A stretch of DNA of 64,000 nucleotides, taken from contig URYN01000006.1 of the NCBI GenBank assembly GCA_900552135.1, positions 1 to 64,000 of the forward strand, written 5' to 3'. This document shows, in pieces, positions 8,181-17,090 of the stretch. This DNA is from an uncultured Clostridium sp. Its GTDB lineage: Bacteria > Bacillota > Clostridia > TANB77 > CAG-508. The notes beneath the pieces were generated by a model, which was not told the DNA's origin, did no database searches, and saw nothing but the letters and a program-made list of their open reading frames with translations. A program made the translations under genes and the position numbers. The stretch's first letter is position 1, and each line of letters begins with the position of its first letter.

Positions 8181-8597
8181 ATGTCTAATACCGATAAGAA
8201 AGGTCAAACATTTAATCACGATACAATTGAAGCAATGAATGAAACAAAAGATATAAAAAATAATCCTAGTAAATATAACTCTTTTAATGATGTTGAAGAA
8301 CTTATGGCAGATACTAATGATATTAAAGATGCAGTTATTGAAGTTCATGAAAGAAGTAAAGATGAACAACTTAGAAGACTTGCAGAATTAAAAGAAAAAG
8401 CTATTATGGACGAGAAAGCTATTTACAAGGCTGGTAAGCTTCGTGGAGAAAAAGAAGGCATTTCTCAAGGAGAACTTAAAAAATCTATTGAAATAATAAA
8501 AAATTTATATTCTATGAATCTTCCAATCTCTCAAATTGCACAAGCAGTTGATATGTCAGAGACAGAAGTAAAAAAGATTATTGATGAAAACCAGTAA
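8181..8597 (+). CDS. Chimeric RelB-like antitoxin / Rpn-nuclease C-tail protein
   Basis: The start is the ATG behind GGAGGTGAGTATT, giving 138 residues. Residues 8-47 (FNHDTIEAMNETKDIKNNPS, then SFNDVEELMAD) resemble the C-terminal toxin-binding part of RelB/DinJ antitoxins. Residues from about 65 on, including LRRLAELKEKAIMDE and IIKNLYSMNLPISQIAQAVD, resemble the helical C-terminus of Rpn/PD-(D/E)XK transposase-like proteins. Neither the ribbon-helix-helix DNA-binding part of RelB nor the Rpn nuclease core is present, and no toxin gene adjoins. It looks like a fusion of leftovers from two mobile families, yet it has a consensus promoter, a strong ribosome site and its own terminator, so it is probably expressed. 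Function unknown. Confidence 0.7.
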   Translation: MSNTDKKGQTFNHDTIEAMNETKDIKNNPSKYNSFNDVEELMADTNDIKDAVIEVHERSKDEQLRRLAELKEKAIMDEKAIYKAGKLRGEKEGISQGELKKSIEIIKNLYSMNLPISQIAQAVDMSETEVKKIIDENQ

Positions 8598-8628
8598 AAA
8601 ATCCCACACAATTTGTGTGGGATTTTTC
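8596..8628. terminator. Bidirectional intrinsic terminator
   Basis: ATCCCACACAA and TTGTGTGGGAT form a near-perfect stem flanked by A and T runs. It serves the plus-strand chimeric gene and the minus-strand exporter operon, which ends at 8641. Confidence 0.85.
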
Positions 8629-8640
8629 GTATATTGTACC

Positions 8641-10506
8641 CTATTCTAACTCAAATGCTCCTGTATATAATTGATAATATTGTCCTTTTTCTGCAATTAA
8701 TGTATCATGGTCTCCTCTTTCTATAATTTTTCCGTGAGCCATTACCATTATTGCTTTCGAGTTTCTTACTGTTGAAAGTCTGTGTGCTATTACAAAAACT
8801 GTTCTTCCTTCCATTAGTTTATCCATTCCGTCTTGTACTATTTTTTCTGTTCTTGTGTCTATTGATGATGTTGCCTCGTCTAGTATCATTACTGGTGGAT
8901 CATTTAATGCGGCTCTTGCTATTGATAATAGCTGTCTTTGTCCTTGTGATAGATTGCCACCGTTTGCCGTAAGCATTGTATCATATCCTTTTGGAAGCAT
9001 TTCTATAAAGTCATGTGCATTTGCAATTTTAGCAGCTTTTATCATTTTCTCATCTGATGCTCCCTCACATACATATTTTAAGTTTTCTCTTATTGTTCCG
9101 GTAAATAAGTTTGTGTCTTGCAAAACCATTCCTAGTGAACGTCTTAAATCTGACTTTTTTATGTCTTTTACATCGATTCCGTCGTAGGTAACTCTTCCCT
9201 TTTGAACATCGTAGAAACGGTTTATTAAGTTTGTTATTGTCGTTTTTCCGGCTCCTGTTGCTCCAACAAAAGCTATCTTTTGACCTGGTTTTGCATATAG
9301 ACTTATGTCGTGCAATATTTCTTCTTTATCATAAGAAAAACTTACATTTTCTAATATTACATAGCCTTTTAATTCAACATATTGATATGTTCCATCATCG
9401 TTTGGAACTTTCCATGCCCATTTGTTGGTTCTTTCTTTTGACTCGGTAATGTTTCCTTTTTCGTCTATGTTTGCGTTTACGAGTGTTACTTTTCCGTCGT
9501 CTACCTCTGGCTCTTGGTCCATTAGCTCGAATATTCTTTCTGCACCGGCTAGAGCCATTATAACAGAATTTAATTGTTGTGAAATTTGCATTATTGGCTG
9601 GTTAAAGCTCTTAGATAATTGCAAAAATGATGCAAGCGCTCCAACTGTTAGGCTTACCTTACCATTTATGGCTAATGCGCCACCAATTATTGCAACTAAT
9701 GCATATTCAATGTTTCCTAGATTGTTAAGTGCAGGCATTAATATATTTGCATACCTGTTTGCCTTTGTCATATTATCGCATAGTTCATCATTTATCTTGT
9801 CGAATCCTTCTTTTGACTTTTCTTCATGAGTAAATACTTTTATTACTTTTTGACCATTTATCATTTCTTCAATGTAGCCATTTACTTTTCCTATTGATTT
9901 TTGTTGTTCCACGAAGTATTTACCACTTTTTCCTGCAATGTTCTTAGACACAACTAACATTATCGCCACAAATGCTATTACAAATATTGTTAACTGCCAG
10001 CTTACATATAGCATAGAACAGAATACTGCGATTATCGAAACAGTCGATGATATAAGCTGTGGCATGCTTCTCGAAATCATTTCATTTAAAGTATCTGCGT
10101 CATTCGTATAATGGCTCATGATGTCTCCATGAGTGTTCGTATCAAAATATTTTATTGGAAAAGTTTGCATTTTAGAGAACATTTCATCTCTTATATTCCT
10201 CTCGGTGCCTTGTGCAATTACAGTCATCGTTCTATTATAAATATAAGTTGATATAATTCCAACTAAATATATTGCAATAAGTGTACAAATTGCTTTTAGC
10301 AATGGCGTGAACACTGGATTTTCTACTGATAGCAATGGTGTTATGTAATTGTCTATCAATTTTTGTAAGAAAAGAGCTCCAGAAACACTTGCTACCGCGC
10401 TTAGTATTATGCAAATAACCACTATTGCAAATTGTTTCTTATAATCTCTTGTTATATATCCAAATAATCTTTTTAATGTTTGCATACTGATATTTTGTTT
10501 TTTCAT
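8641..10506 (-). CDS. Heterodimeric ABC exporter subunit with canonical ATPase site
   Basis: This 621-residue exporter half-transporter has six membrane helices (about 20-330) and a C-terminal nucleotide-binding domain (about 395-621). Walker A is GATGAGKTT, the signature is LSQGQRQLLS, and Walker B is VMILDEATSSID with the catalytic Glu. An insert of about 40 residues between the two domains contains KWAWKVPNDDG. It follows the second half-transporter by 57 bases on the same strand. The pair matches the LmrCD/TM287-TM288 group of heterodimeric multidrug or lipid exporters; this subunit is the TM288-like partner. The substrate is unknown. AAAGGAG lies ahead of the ATG. Confidence 0.93.
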   Translation of the reverse strand: MKKQNISMQTLKRLFGYITRDYKKQFAIVVICIILSAVASVSGALFLQKLIDNYITPLLSVENPVFTPLLKAICTLIAIYLVGIISTYIYNRTMTVIAQGTERNIRDEMFSKMQTFPIKYFDTNTHGDIMSHYTNDADTLNEMISRSMPQLISSTVSIIAVFCSMLYVSWQLTIFVIAFVAIMLVVSKNIAGKSGKYFVEQQKSIGKVNGYIEEMINGQKVIKVFTHEEKSKEGFDKINDELCDNMTKANRYANILMPALNNLGNIEYALVAIIGGALAINGKVSLTVGALASFLQLSKSFNQPIMQISQQLNSVIMALAGAERIFELMDQEPEVDDGKVTLVNANIDEKGNITESKERTNKWAWKVPNDDGTYQYVELKGYVILENVSFSYDKEEILHDISLYAKPGQKIAFVGATGAGKTTITNLINRFYDVQKGRVTYDGIDVKDIKKSDLRRSLGMVLQDTNLFTGTIRENLKYVCEGASDEKMIKAAKIANAHDFIEMLPKGYDTMLTANGGNLSQGQRQLLSIARAALNDPPVMILDEATSSIDTRTEKIVQDGMDKLMEGRTVFVIAHRLSTVRNSKAIMVMAHGKIIERGDHDTLIAEKGQYYQLYTGAFELE

Positions 10507-10563
10507 TCTACAACATAATCTCCTTTCTATTCTTCTGATACGTTGAAAAAGAATTAAATTTAA

Positions 10564-12300
10564 TTATTCTTCAACGCCTTTGGTTTGAGACTCATAAACT
10601 TCTTTATAAATCTTATTATTCTTTAATAATTCCTCATGAGTTCCAATTGCGTCTATTCTTCCATTGTCCATAACCACAATCTTATCTGCGTCTTGTACTG
10701 ATGAAATTCTTTGTGCAATTATTATTTTTGTCGTGTTTGGAATTTCTTCTCTAAATGCTTTTCTGATTAAGCTGTCTGTTTTTGTGTCTACCGCACTAGT
10801 TGAATCATCTAAAATTAAAATTTTAGGTTTCTTTAGCAGAGCTCTTGCAATACAGAGTCTTTGTTTCTGTCCACCAGATACGTTGGTTCCACCTTGTTCG
10901 ATGTAGGTATCATATTTCTTATCAAAGCCTCGTATGAACTCGTCTGCTTGTGCTAGTTTGCACACTCTTTCCACATCTTCGTCTGACGCATTCTCGTCTC
11001 CCCAACGAATATTTTCTTTTATTGTTCCAGAGAATAATACATTTTTTTGAAGTACATTTGCGACTTGGTCTCTTAATGCTTTTAAGTTATAGTCTTTTAC
11101 ATTTACTCCACCGACCAATACTTTTCCTTCCGAAACATCATATAATCTTGGAATTAGATTAATTAGGCTAGATTTTCCATCTCCAGTTCCACCAATTATT
11201 CCAACTGTTTCCCCAGATTTTATTTTTAGATTTATATTCTTTAATACCTCTTTATTCTTTTTACCAATATAGCTAAATCCAACATTTTGGAATTCTATAT
11301 CTCCATTTTTTACTTCTTCGATTGGATTTTTCTTATTTTTTAAATCTGGTTCTTCATCTAATATTTCAACTATTCTTTGTGCAGAAGCCTTAGACATTGT
11401 GCACATTACAAGAATCATTGTTAACATCATCAAACTCGATAAAATCTGGATTGAATATGTTAATAAACTTGTAAGTTCACCCGTTGTAAGTGCTGTCATG
11501 TGTGAGTTTACTATTATCCTTGCTCCAAACCATGAAATTAGAATAAGCGCAGAATATATTGCAAATTGCATAATTGGGCTATTTAGAGCCATTATTTTTT
11601 CTGCTTTTGTGAAATCTTTATAAATTTCATTTGATGTCTTGCTAAACTTTTCTTTCTCTTTTTCTTCTAGTACATAAGATTTTACAACTCTTATCGAGCT
11701 AACATTTTCTTCTACTATCTCATTTAAGTCATCATATTTCTTAAACACTCTATCGAAAATTGGATAAACCTTTGTGCTGATTAGTCCCAAAGCCACTCCA
11801 ACAATCGGTATTAAAATTAGAAATATCAAAGACAGCTCTTTGTTTATTTCAAATGCCATTATTAGTGAGAACACTAGCATTAGTGGAGTTCTTACTGCTA
11901 TTCTTATAATCATTTGAAATGCCATTTGCACATAAGTTACATCTGTTGTTAATCTTGTAATAATACTGGCTGTGCTGAACTTATCTATGTTTGAAAAAGA
12001 AAAATCTTGTACCTTGTAGTACAAATCCTTCCTCAAATTTTTAGCAAATCCAGCAGAAGCCTTAGCCGCAACAGAACCAGATAACACACCAAATATTAAA
12101 GATAGCATAGTTGACCCAACCAGTTCCAGTCCTATTTTTAGAACTTCGTTCATATTACCGGCATACATACCTTTATCAATCAAATTCGCCATAAGCAGTG
12201 GAATTATAACTTCCATAACCACTTCCAATGACACAAAAATTGGCGTTAAAATTGATTCTTTTTTATATTCTTTAATCGATTTTGCAAGTTTTTTTATCAT
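10564..12300 (-). CDS. Heterodimeric ABC exporter subunit with degenerate ATPase site
   Basis: This protein of about 578 residues fuses six membrane helices with an ABC ATPase domain. Walker A is GGTGDGKSS, the signature is VSGGQKQR, and Walker B is ILILDDSTSAVD. The catalytic Glu after Walker B is Asp, the mark of the degenerate-site subunit in heterodimeric exporters (TM287/LmrC type). Its partner at 8641-10506 keeps the Glu. The start chosen is the ATG of MIKKLAKSIKEYK behind AGGAAG; a longer frame adds 15 residues without a ribosome site. Confidence 0.92.
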   Translation of the reverse strand: MIKKLAKSIKEYKKESILTPIFVSLEVVMEVIIPLLMANLIDKGMYAGNMNEVLKIGLELVGSTMLSLIFGVLSGSVAAKASAGFAKNLRKDLYYKVQDFSFSNIDKFSTASIITRLTTDVTYVQMAFQMIIRIAVRTPLMLVFSLIMAFEINKELSLIFLILIPIVGVALGLISTKVYPIFDRVFKKYDDLNEIVEENVSSIRVVKSYVLEEKEKEKFSKTSNEIYKDFTKAEKIMALNSPIMQFAIYSALILISWFGARIIVNSHMTALTTGELTSLLTYSIQILSSLMMLTMILVMCTMSKASAQRIVEILDEEPDLKNKKNPIEEVKNGDIEFQNVGFSYIGKKNKEVLKNINLKIKSGETVGIIGGTGDGKSSLINLIPRLYDVSEGKVLVGGVNVKDYNLKALRDQVANVLQKNVLFSGTIKENIRWGDENASDEDVERVCKLAQADEFIRGFDKKYDTYIEQGGTNVSGGQKQRLCIARALLKKPKILILDDSTSAVDTKTDSLIRKAFREEIPNTTKIIIAQRISSVQDADKIVVMDNGRIDAIGTHEELLKNNKIYKEVYESQTKGVEE

Positions 12301-12397
12301 TTTTCTCTTCCTTTCTTCAAGATTTTTGTCTATTTGAGATAGCAATGCGTAAAATTAGCACAGCTTCTTATCAAAAATTTTTTCCTAGTAAAGCAAA

Positions 12398-12459
12398 TTT
12401 TCGCCCAAAAAGGGGCGTCCCCTTTGGGCGAAAGAGGGCGTCTCCTTTGGGCGAATTTT
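12398..12459. repeat. TTCGCCCAA palindromic repeat, compound copy
   Basis: A full unit (TTCGCCCAAAAAGGGGCGTC, then CCCTTTGGGCGAA) is extended by a second half unit (GAGGGCGTCTCCTTTGGGCGAA). It ends one base beyond the stop codon of the DnaB-like gene. Confidence 0.88.
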
Positions 12460-12460
12460 A

Positions 12461-14209
12461 TTATTTTTCATTCTTTAATCTTAAATATCCAAGTTCAACC
12501 CATCTATTGTATGCTAAGTTTAAGTTAAATAGAAGTTTTGGTTTTGCTCCAGCTCTGTTCTTATCAACTACACAAGCATAATATCTTTCATCTGGGTCGT
12601 CGTAATCTTTTATATCAAAGAACTTATCATCAACTTCATTTAATGAATACTCGTATTTTCCATAGTCTTCTTTATGAATTTGTTTGAATAAGCATAAAGT
12701 GTCTAATACTTCCTTTACTGTTCTACTTACAGCTAAGTCATTTACGCTTAAATTTATTGGATCTGTCTGCGTTTCAGCAAGTTGCAATGTTGAACCAATA
12801 AACATATTGAAATTTTGAGCTAGGTTAGAAAGTATTGTTGCTGTTTTCTTTAGCTCTTCTCCATTTCCAATATTATCTATGTCAGTTTTTAATGTATCAT
12901 AAAATACATACTCAACTTTTTCTTTGTAATAGTAATTCATTATTACTTTTTTTAGCTCATCGTTTGTATGGTCTGTTATATTTATAAAGTAAATTGAATT
13001 ATTTACTTGTTTGTTGAACCAGTTTGTTACCTTTATTGTTTGGGTAAATTCAGTTGAGATTTCTGCAAGTCTTCTTGAAAATTCTGCTCTTGTTTCTCCC
13101 TCTTTTTGAAGAATAAATCCATCTTCATCTGTTTCTACTTCACTTGGATTATTTGGTCTAAACTTGAACTCCAAAAGTTCTCCTTCTGTCTTCTTTATGT
13201 TTTGACCATGTAATTTTTGTATGTCTGGATGATTTAAAATTGTTGTTATTAAACATAATTTCATTTTTTCTTCAGACATTTCATTTGATATTAGAAGAAC
13301 TTTTTTCTTGTGCATTAATGCAATATATGCAGCTAAATTTATTGTAAATCTACTTTTTCCTGCATTTGAAGGCATTGCAAATGCCATTGTCTCTCCCTGT
13401 CTAATTCCTTTAAATACACTTGATAAAATTTTAAAAGGAAGTGAAAGTCCATTTGTAAGAGTATTATCTCCTGTTACCAAGAAATTTGTAAGTCCATCGT
13501 TTAAAACAGCTCTCTTGAATTTTTCGGTTGTTGTTACCTGATCAACTGCATCAATGACCTCTTCTACAGACATTTTGTCATATAAATCGTAACTGATTAT
13601 TTCAGCAATTTTTTCCTGTGTGTGTCTAACAGGGTTATTCTTACAACTCTTTCTTAGTGCAAATAATTTCTTTAATTCTGTATATGTTTTCTCCATAGTA
13701 AATTTAGAATCTTCATAATCAACTTGAAGTTGATATTTCAAATCTGTAAGTTTCTCTGGATTTCTTGCAAAATTAAAATCCTTTTTAGCAATTTCCGGAG
13801 CAAATTGTTCACCATCTGTAAACAATACAGTTTTGTAGATTTCAAACATTTCTTCATCTTGGAAACAGCAATCCTCATAAAGGAAATAATAAGCAGATAT
13901 TTGTTTTACATCATTTAGCAATAAACCTATATATCTTTTTTCAAGAGTTGTATCAGCTAATTCTTTTGGGTATCCAACTTCCTCTTCCTTCTTCCTCTCC
14001 TTTATTTGAGCTTCCTTTTCTTTTACTTCTTGGTAATCAATATACTCAATATTTCCAGAAGTCTGAAGTCTTCTTAATTCAACTAATGCTTCCTGATATT
14101 TTTTCGAATCCAAATAATCTCTTATTCGCTCTATTGTTGCTCTATTTTCATCAGTTACTTTTATTCTATCAAGTAAATCATTTATTATTTTACTATTTTC
14201 ATCCGCCAT
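12461..14209 (-). CDS. Divergent DnaB-like (RecA-fold) helicase/ATPase
   Basis: This 582-residue protein has a helical N-terminal half (about 1-240) and a RecA-fold ATPase domain like the C-terminal domain of DnaB/SF4 helicases. Walker A is MPSNAGKSRF near 276-286. A DnaB-like LLISNEMSEEKMK follows, then Walker B-like VEYVFYDTLK, a TLQLAETQ stretch, and a final DKNRAGAKPK that fits the arginine-finger region. The N-terminal part is not the usual DnaB primase-binding domain, and the sequence is far from a housekeeping replicative helicase. It may derive from a plasmid or phage, or may be a domesticated ATPase. It stands alone between an exporter and a cyclophilin. GAGGGCG lies before the ATG. 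Confidence 0.72.
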   Translation of the reverse strand: MADENSKIINDLLDRIKVTDENRATIERIRDYLDSKKYQEALVELRRLQTSGNIEYIDYQEVKEKEAQIKERKKEEEVGYPKELADTTLEKRYIGLLLNDVKQISAYYFLYEDCCFQDEEMFEIYKTVLFTDGEQFAPEIAKKDFNFARNPEKLTDLKYQLQVDYEDSKFTMEKTYTELKKLFALRKSCKNNPVRHTQEKIAEIISYDLYDKMSVEEVIDAVDQVTTTEKFKRAVLNDGLTNFLVTGDNTLTNGLSLPFKILSSVFKGIRQGETMAFAMPSNAGKSRFTINLAAYIALMHKKKVLLISNEMSEEKMKLCLITTILNHPDIQKLHGQNIKKTEGELLEFKFRPNNPSEVETDEDGFILQKEGETRAEFSRRLAEISTEFTQTIKVTNWFNKQVNNSIYFINITDHTNDELKKVIMNYYYKEKVEYVFYDTLKTDIDNIGNGEELKKTATILSNLAQNFNMFIGSTLQLAETQTDPINLSVNDLAVSRTVKEVLDTLCLFKQIHKEDYGKYEYSLNEVDDKFFDIKDYDDPDERYYACVVDKNRAGAKPKLLFNLNLAYNRWVELGYLRLKNEK

Positions 14210-14364
14210 TTTCTCGCCCTCTTTACAATTATTTCTCTACAGTATTAAAATTGTTTTTTATTCAATAAAACTATATAATTTTTGTTTTAATTTTATATAA
14301 TACTTAGAACTCCTATTTATACAATAAAATTTGTTAATTATTGTTTCTTTTTTTACTTATGGTT

Positions 14365-15051
14365 CTAATCAATCATTTTTATACTCTCTATTACAGGTTG
14401 TTCATTCTTTAATACAGTTCCATTGTTATCAACTGGAATAACATTCTCACATATCTTATCTACAACTTCCATTCCATCTGTTACTTTCCCAAATGCTGCA
14501 TAAGCTCCATCAAGTCCTGTATAATCTTGATGCATTATAAAGAATTGAGAACTTGCACTATTATATGCAGATGCTCTCGCCATTGAAATTGTTCCTCTTG
14601 TATGAGAAATTGAATTTTCAACACCATTTAAGGCAAACTCTCCCTTTATTTCTTCATCACTTCCGCCAGTTCCATTGCCAAGAGGATCTCCTCCTTGAAT
14701 CATAAATCCAAACATTATTCTATGGAAAGTTAATCCATTATAAAATCCTTCATTTACCAATTTTGCAAAATTAGCAACAGTAATTGGTGCAATATCAGCA
14801 TATAATTCCATCTTTACAGTTCCATAATCCTTAACAACCATCTCAGCATGATGTGTTCCTGTTTTATACATATCATTTTCCCCACTTTCATTATTTTTCT
14901 CACTATTTTCAGTATTTTGACTGTTTACATTATTTTCAACATTTGTTGGGTTTTCATTTTTTACTGTTATCTTATTAATTCTTGCATAAATTCCTGCAAC
15001 TGCAAGCATTAATATAACAACAATTCCTATTATAATATACGATTTTTTCAT
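14365..15051 (-). CDS. Membrane-anchored cyclophilin-type peptidyl-prolyl isomerase
   Basis: This protein of about 228 residues has an N-terminal hydrophobic anchor (YIIIGIVVILMLAVAGIYA), then an Asn/Glu-rich linker (about 35-60), then a cyclophilin domain (about 70-228). Family motifs are FHRIMFGFMIQGGDP, GEFALNG, SQFFIMHQD and FGKVTDGMEVVDKI. It would catalyse proline isomerisation in proteins outside the membrane, and the anchor lacks a lipobox Cys. The start is the ATG with AAAGGAGC upstream; a frame 12 codons longer has no support. The following gene block is devoted to the envelope. Confidence 0.92.
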   Translation of the reverse strand: MKKSYIIIGIVVILMLAVAGIYARINKITVKNENPTNVENNVNSQNTENSEKNNESGENDMYKTGTHHAEMVVKDYGTVKMELYADIAPITVANFAKLVNEGFYNGLTFHRIMFGFMIQGGDPLGNGTGGSDEEIKGEFALNGVENSISHTRGTISMARASAYNSASSQFFIMHQDYTGLDGAYAAFGKVTDGMEVVDKICENVIPVDNNGTVLKNEQPVIESIKMID

Positions 15052-15144
15052 TTTGAGCTCCTTTCTATACAGATGCCATTTTATCAAAATTTAGAAATAA
15101 ATTCAAGAGCATTTGAGGTACAATTTTTTCCCCATTTTTTCCCC

Positions 15145-15177
15145 GGAGCCAAATTATACCGGAACTAAATTATACTA
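15145..15177. repeat. Short intergenic repeat, AATTATACCGGAACTAAATTATAC type (copy 1)
   Basis: The sequence CCAAATTATACC, then GGAACTAAATTATACTA resembles the spacer at 16001-16030. A related GGTACAATTTTTTCCCC lies just before it. It fills the gap between the acyltransferase and cyclophilin genes. Confidence 0.5.
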
Positions 15178-15207
15178 ATTAGCAAAATTATAAATGGAGA
15201 AAAATAT

Positions 15208-15993
15208 TTAAATTTTTTCTCCGTCTTCTAGTTTTATATATTTAATATGTTCTACATTGCTATTTTTGCTTCTCTCTACCATTTTGTTGTACACTCTATC
15301 TCTCAAATCTTGTTGTCTCTCTTTTATTGGTAGTGCTTCGTTTGGATAAAATGGTCCGTCCACATAAGAAACCATTTTAATTTTTTTGTTGTTTTTTCCA
15401 TAGCTTTGATATGTATTTGTTATACAATATGCTGGTGCATTTAGTTTAACAGGATACTTAAATGATACTGCTTTAAAAGGTCTTATTTTCGTGTAATATG
15501 GCCAGATATGTGCCTCTGGATATATCGTAATCGAGTTATCTTTCTTTATTTTTTCTTCTATAATTTCAAGAAAGTTTTTCATTGCCTTTATTTCCGAAGG
15601 AATTGGTATTGCCCCAAGCATTTCAACGAGAGTTCCTGTTCCCTTTAGCGAAATATTTACTGGGTTTACTATCAAGAAATTTCTTTTTGGATAATCTGCA
15701 ACACTTGGAATAAATGTATCTGCAAATGGCTGGGTATGGTTTGCATATATGAAATAGCCTTGACTCTTGCAAATTTTCAGTTTTTCTTTTCCTATAAATT
15801 TATGTCTAAACTTTATTTTCAAGTATCCAATTTTTATTGGCATGCTAAGAACATTTTGTAAAAATAATGAACATGCATTCCAAAGAAAACTTTTTTTATA
15901 TTTAAAGTTTTCATCTATTACTCTTGATTTTATAGTTGCAGGTGCAAGTTCGTCATTTAGTTCGTCTCTGTAATATAAAACTTTTTGTTCCAT
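15208..15993 (-). CDS. PlsC-like acyltransferase (variant motif)
   Basis: This protein of about 261 residues is related to 1-acylglycerol-3-phosphate acyltransferases. The motif-1 region reads YANHTQPFAD, in which His and Asp are separated by five residues rather than the usual four. The motif-3 region reads ITIYPEAHIWPYY, with PEA in place of PEG. There is no clear transmembrane helix, although the segment near 35-55 is hydrophobic. The paired gene upstream has standard spacing (NHFNPFD). It probably acylates a lipid or glycolipid together with that gene and the two GT8 enzymes. The ATG at 15993 follows GGAGATAAAA. Confidence 0.8.
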   Translation of the reverse strand: MEQKVLYYRDELNDELAPATIKSRVIDENFKYKKSFLWNACSLFLQNVLSMPIKIGYLKIKFRHKFIGKEKLKICKSQGYFIYANHTQPFADTFIPSVADYPKRNFLIVNPVNISLKGTGTLVEMLGAIPIPSEIKAMKNFLEIIEEKIKKDNSITIYPEAHIWPYYTKIRPFKAVSFKYPVKLNAPAYCITNTYQSYGKNNKKIKMVSYVDGPFYPNEALPIKERQQDLRDRVYNKMVERSKNSNVEHIKYIKLEDGEKI

Positions 15994-16000
15994 TTTTATC

Positions 16001-16030
16001 TCCGTCCCCAAATTGTACCGAATTGTACTA
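16001..16030. repeat. Short intergenic repeat, AATTGTACCGAATTGTAC type (copy 2)
   Basis: The sequence TCCGTCCCCAAATTGTACC, then GAATTGTACTA lies between the two acyltransferase genes. Its last three bases are the stop codon of the upstream gene. Confidence 0.5.
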
Positions 16031-17086
16031 TTTCTTGTCACATGTATATTCTAGTGGTATTTTGTAGAATCTTTCGTAAACGTTTTTCCAAACTTCTGAA
16101 TTTTTTGCTTTCATTATTTCAGTGTTTTCTTTTTCAGTTAAGTTTACATCTGGATATATTGGCTCTTCTACATTTATTGTGTATTCTTGTATGTTAAATC
16201 CGTCTTCTCCAATTAAGTTGCTGTCTTCCATTGTTATAAATATTGGTATTACTGGAACATTGTTTCTTGCAGCTAATTTGAAAGCACCATTTTTTAATGG
16301 CTTTGGTTTTTTATAGTTCCACCACATGCTTTGTTCAGGGTATATTAGTATATAATCCCCTCTTTGCAATATTGTGTCTACCGCTTTCATGAAGTTTACC
16401 ATTGTTCTCTTGTTTGAGCTTAGTGGTAATGTGTCACAGTTTCTGAAAAAGAATCCATATAGTCCTGGGAAGTTTGTATAATTTCCTTCTCTTATTACTT
16501 TATATAGCCTTTTGTCTTTTTCATTTTCAGACATTCTGAATACTTTTTCTACTGTGAAACAATCAAATGGATTGAAGTGATTGCAAGTTATTAATGCTCC
16601 TGTTTTTACCTTGTTTAAATTTTCTAGGCCATTTACTTGTTTTATTATTAATTTGTTATTTTTTAATAAATTATCTAGAAATCTTTCACCCATTTCATTT
16701 GCGAATATTCTTTTTATTTTGCTGGTCATTTTTTTTCTAAGATAATCTATATTTTCAGGAGTAAGTACTATTGTTGGAGGATCATCTTCAACATCAACGT
16801 CGAATTTTCCTTCTTTTTCATATTCTTCAATTTTCTTTAAAACATCGACTCTGTATTGTGATTTTTCAACATGTACATCTTCTCTGTTCAATGTTTTTTC
16901 TGCTTCAATTTGATTTTGTTGTTTTTCTTTTATTTTTATTAATTGCCATTTATTTTCTGATACTTGTTTATTGGCTGGTTTTTCATTTTCAAGCCCCTGC
17001 AATTTTTCTTGCTTTCTTTTTTCTTTCTCTTCTTTTCTTTCTTGTCTAGCCTTTTTTGAAAGTCCTAACAATTTTTTTGTATCCAT
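16028..17086 (-). CDS. PlsC-like acyltransferase with charged N-terminal extension
   Basis: This protein of about 352 residues has a highly charged, Lys/Glu/Gln-rich, probably coiled-coil N-terminal third (about 1-75). A PlsC acyltransferase domain follows (about 145-340), with motif 1 ALITCNHFNPFD, motif 2 around NFPGLYGFFFRNCDTLPLS and motif 3 LIYPEQSMWW. The HX4D catalytic pair is intact. The expected reaction is acyl transfer to a glycerolipid or glycolipid at the inner membrane face. The start is the ATG with AGGAG nine bases upstream. Only four bases separate it from the GT8 gene before it, which implies tight co-expression. Confidence 0.87.
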   Translation of the reverse strand: MDTKKLLGLSKKARQERKEEKEKRKQEKLQGLENEKPANKQVSENKWQLIKIKEKQQNQIEAEKTLNREDVHVEKSQYRVDVLKKIEEYEKEGKFDVDVEDDPPTIVLTPENIDYLRKKMTSKIKRIFANEMGERFLDNLLKNNKLIIKQVNGLENLNKVKTGALITCNHFNPFDCFTVEKVFRMSENEKDKRLYKVIREGNYTNFPGLYGFFFRNCDTLPLSSNKRTMVNFMKAVDTILQRGDYILIYPEQSMWWNYKKPKPLKNGAFKLAARNNVPVIPIFITMEDSNLIGEDGFNIQEYTINVEEPIYPDVNLTEKENTEIMKAKNSEVWKNVYERFYKIPLEYTCDKK

Positions 17087-17090
17087 CAAA

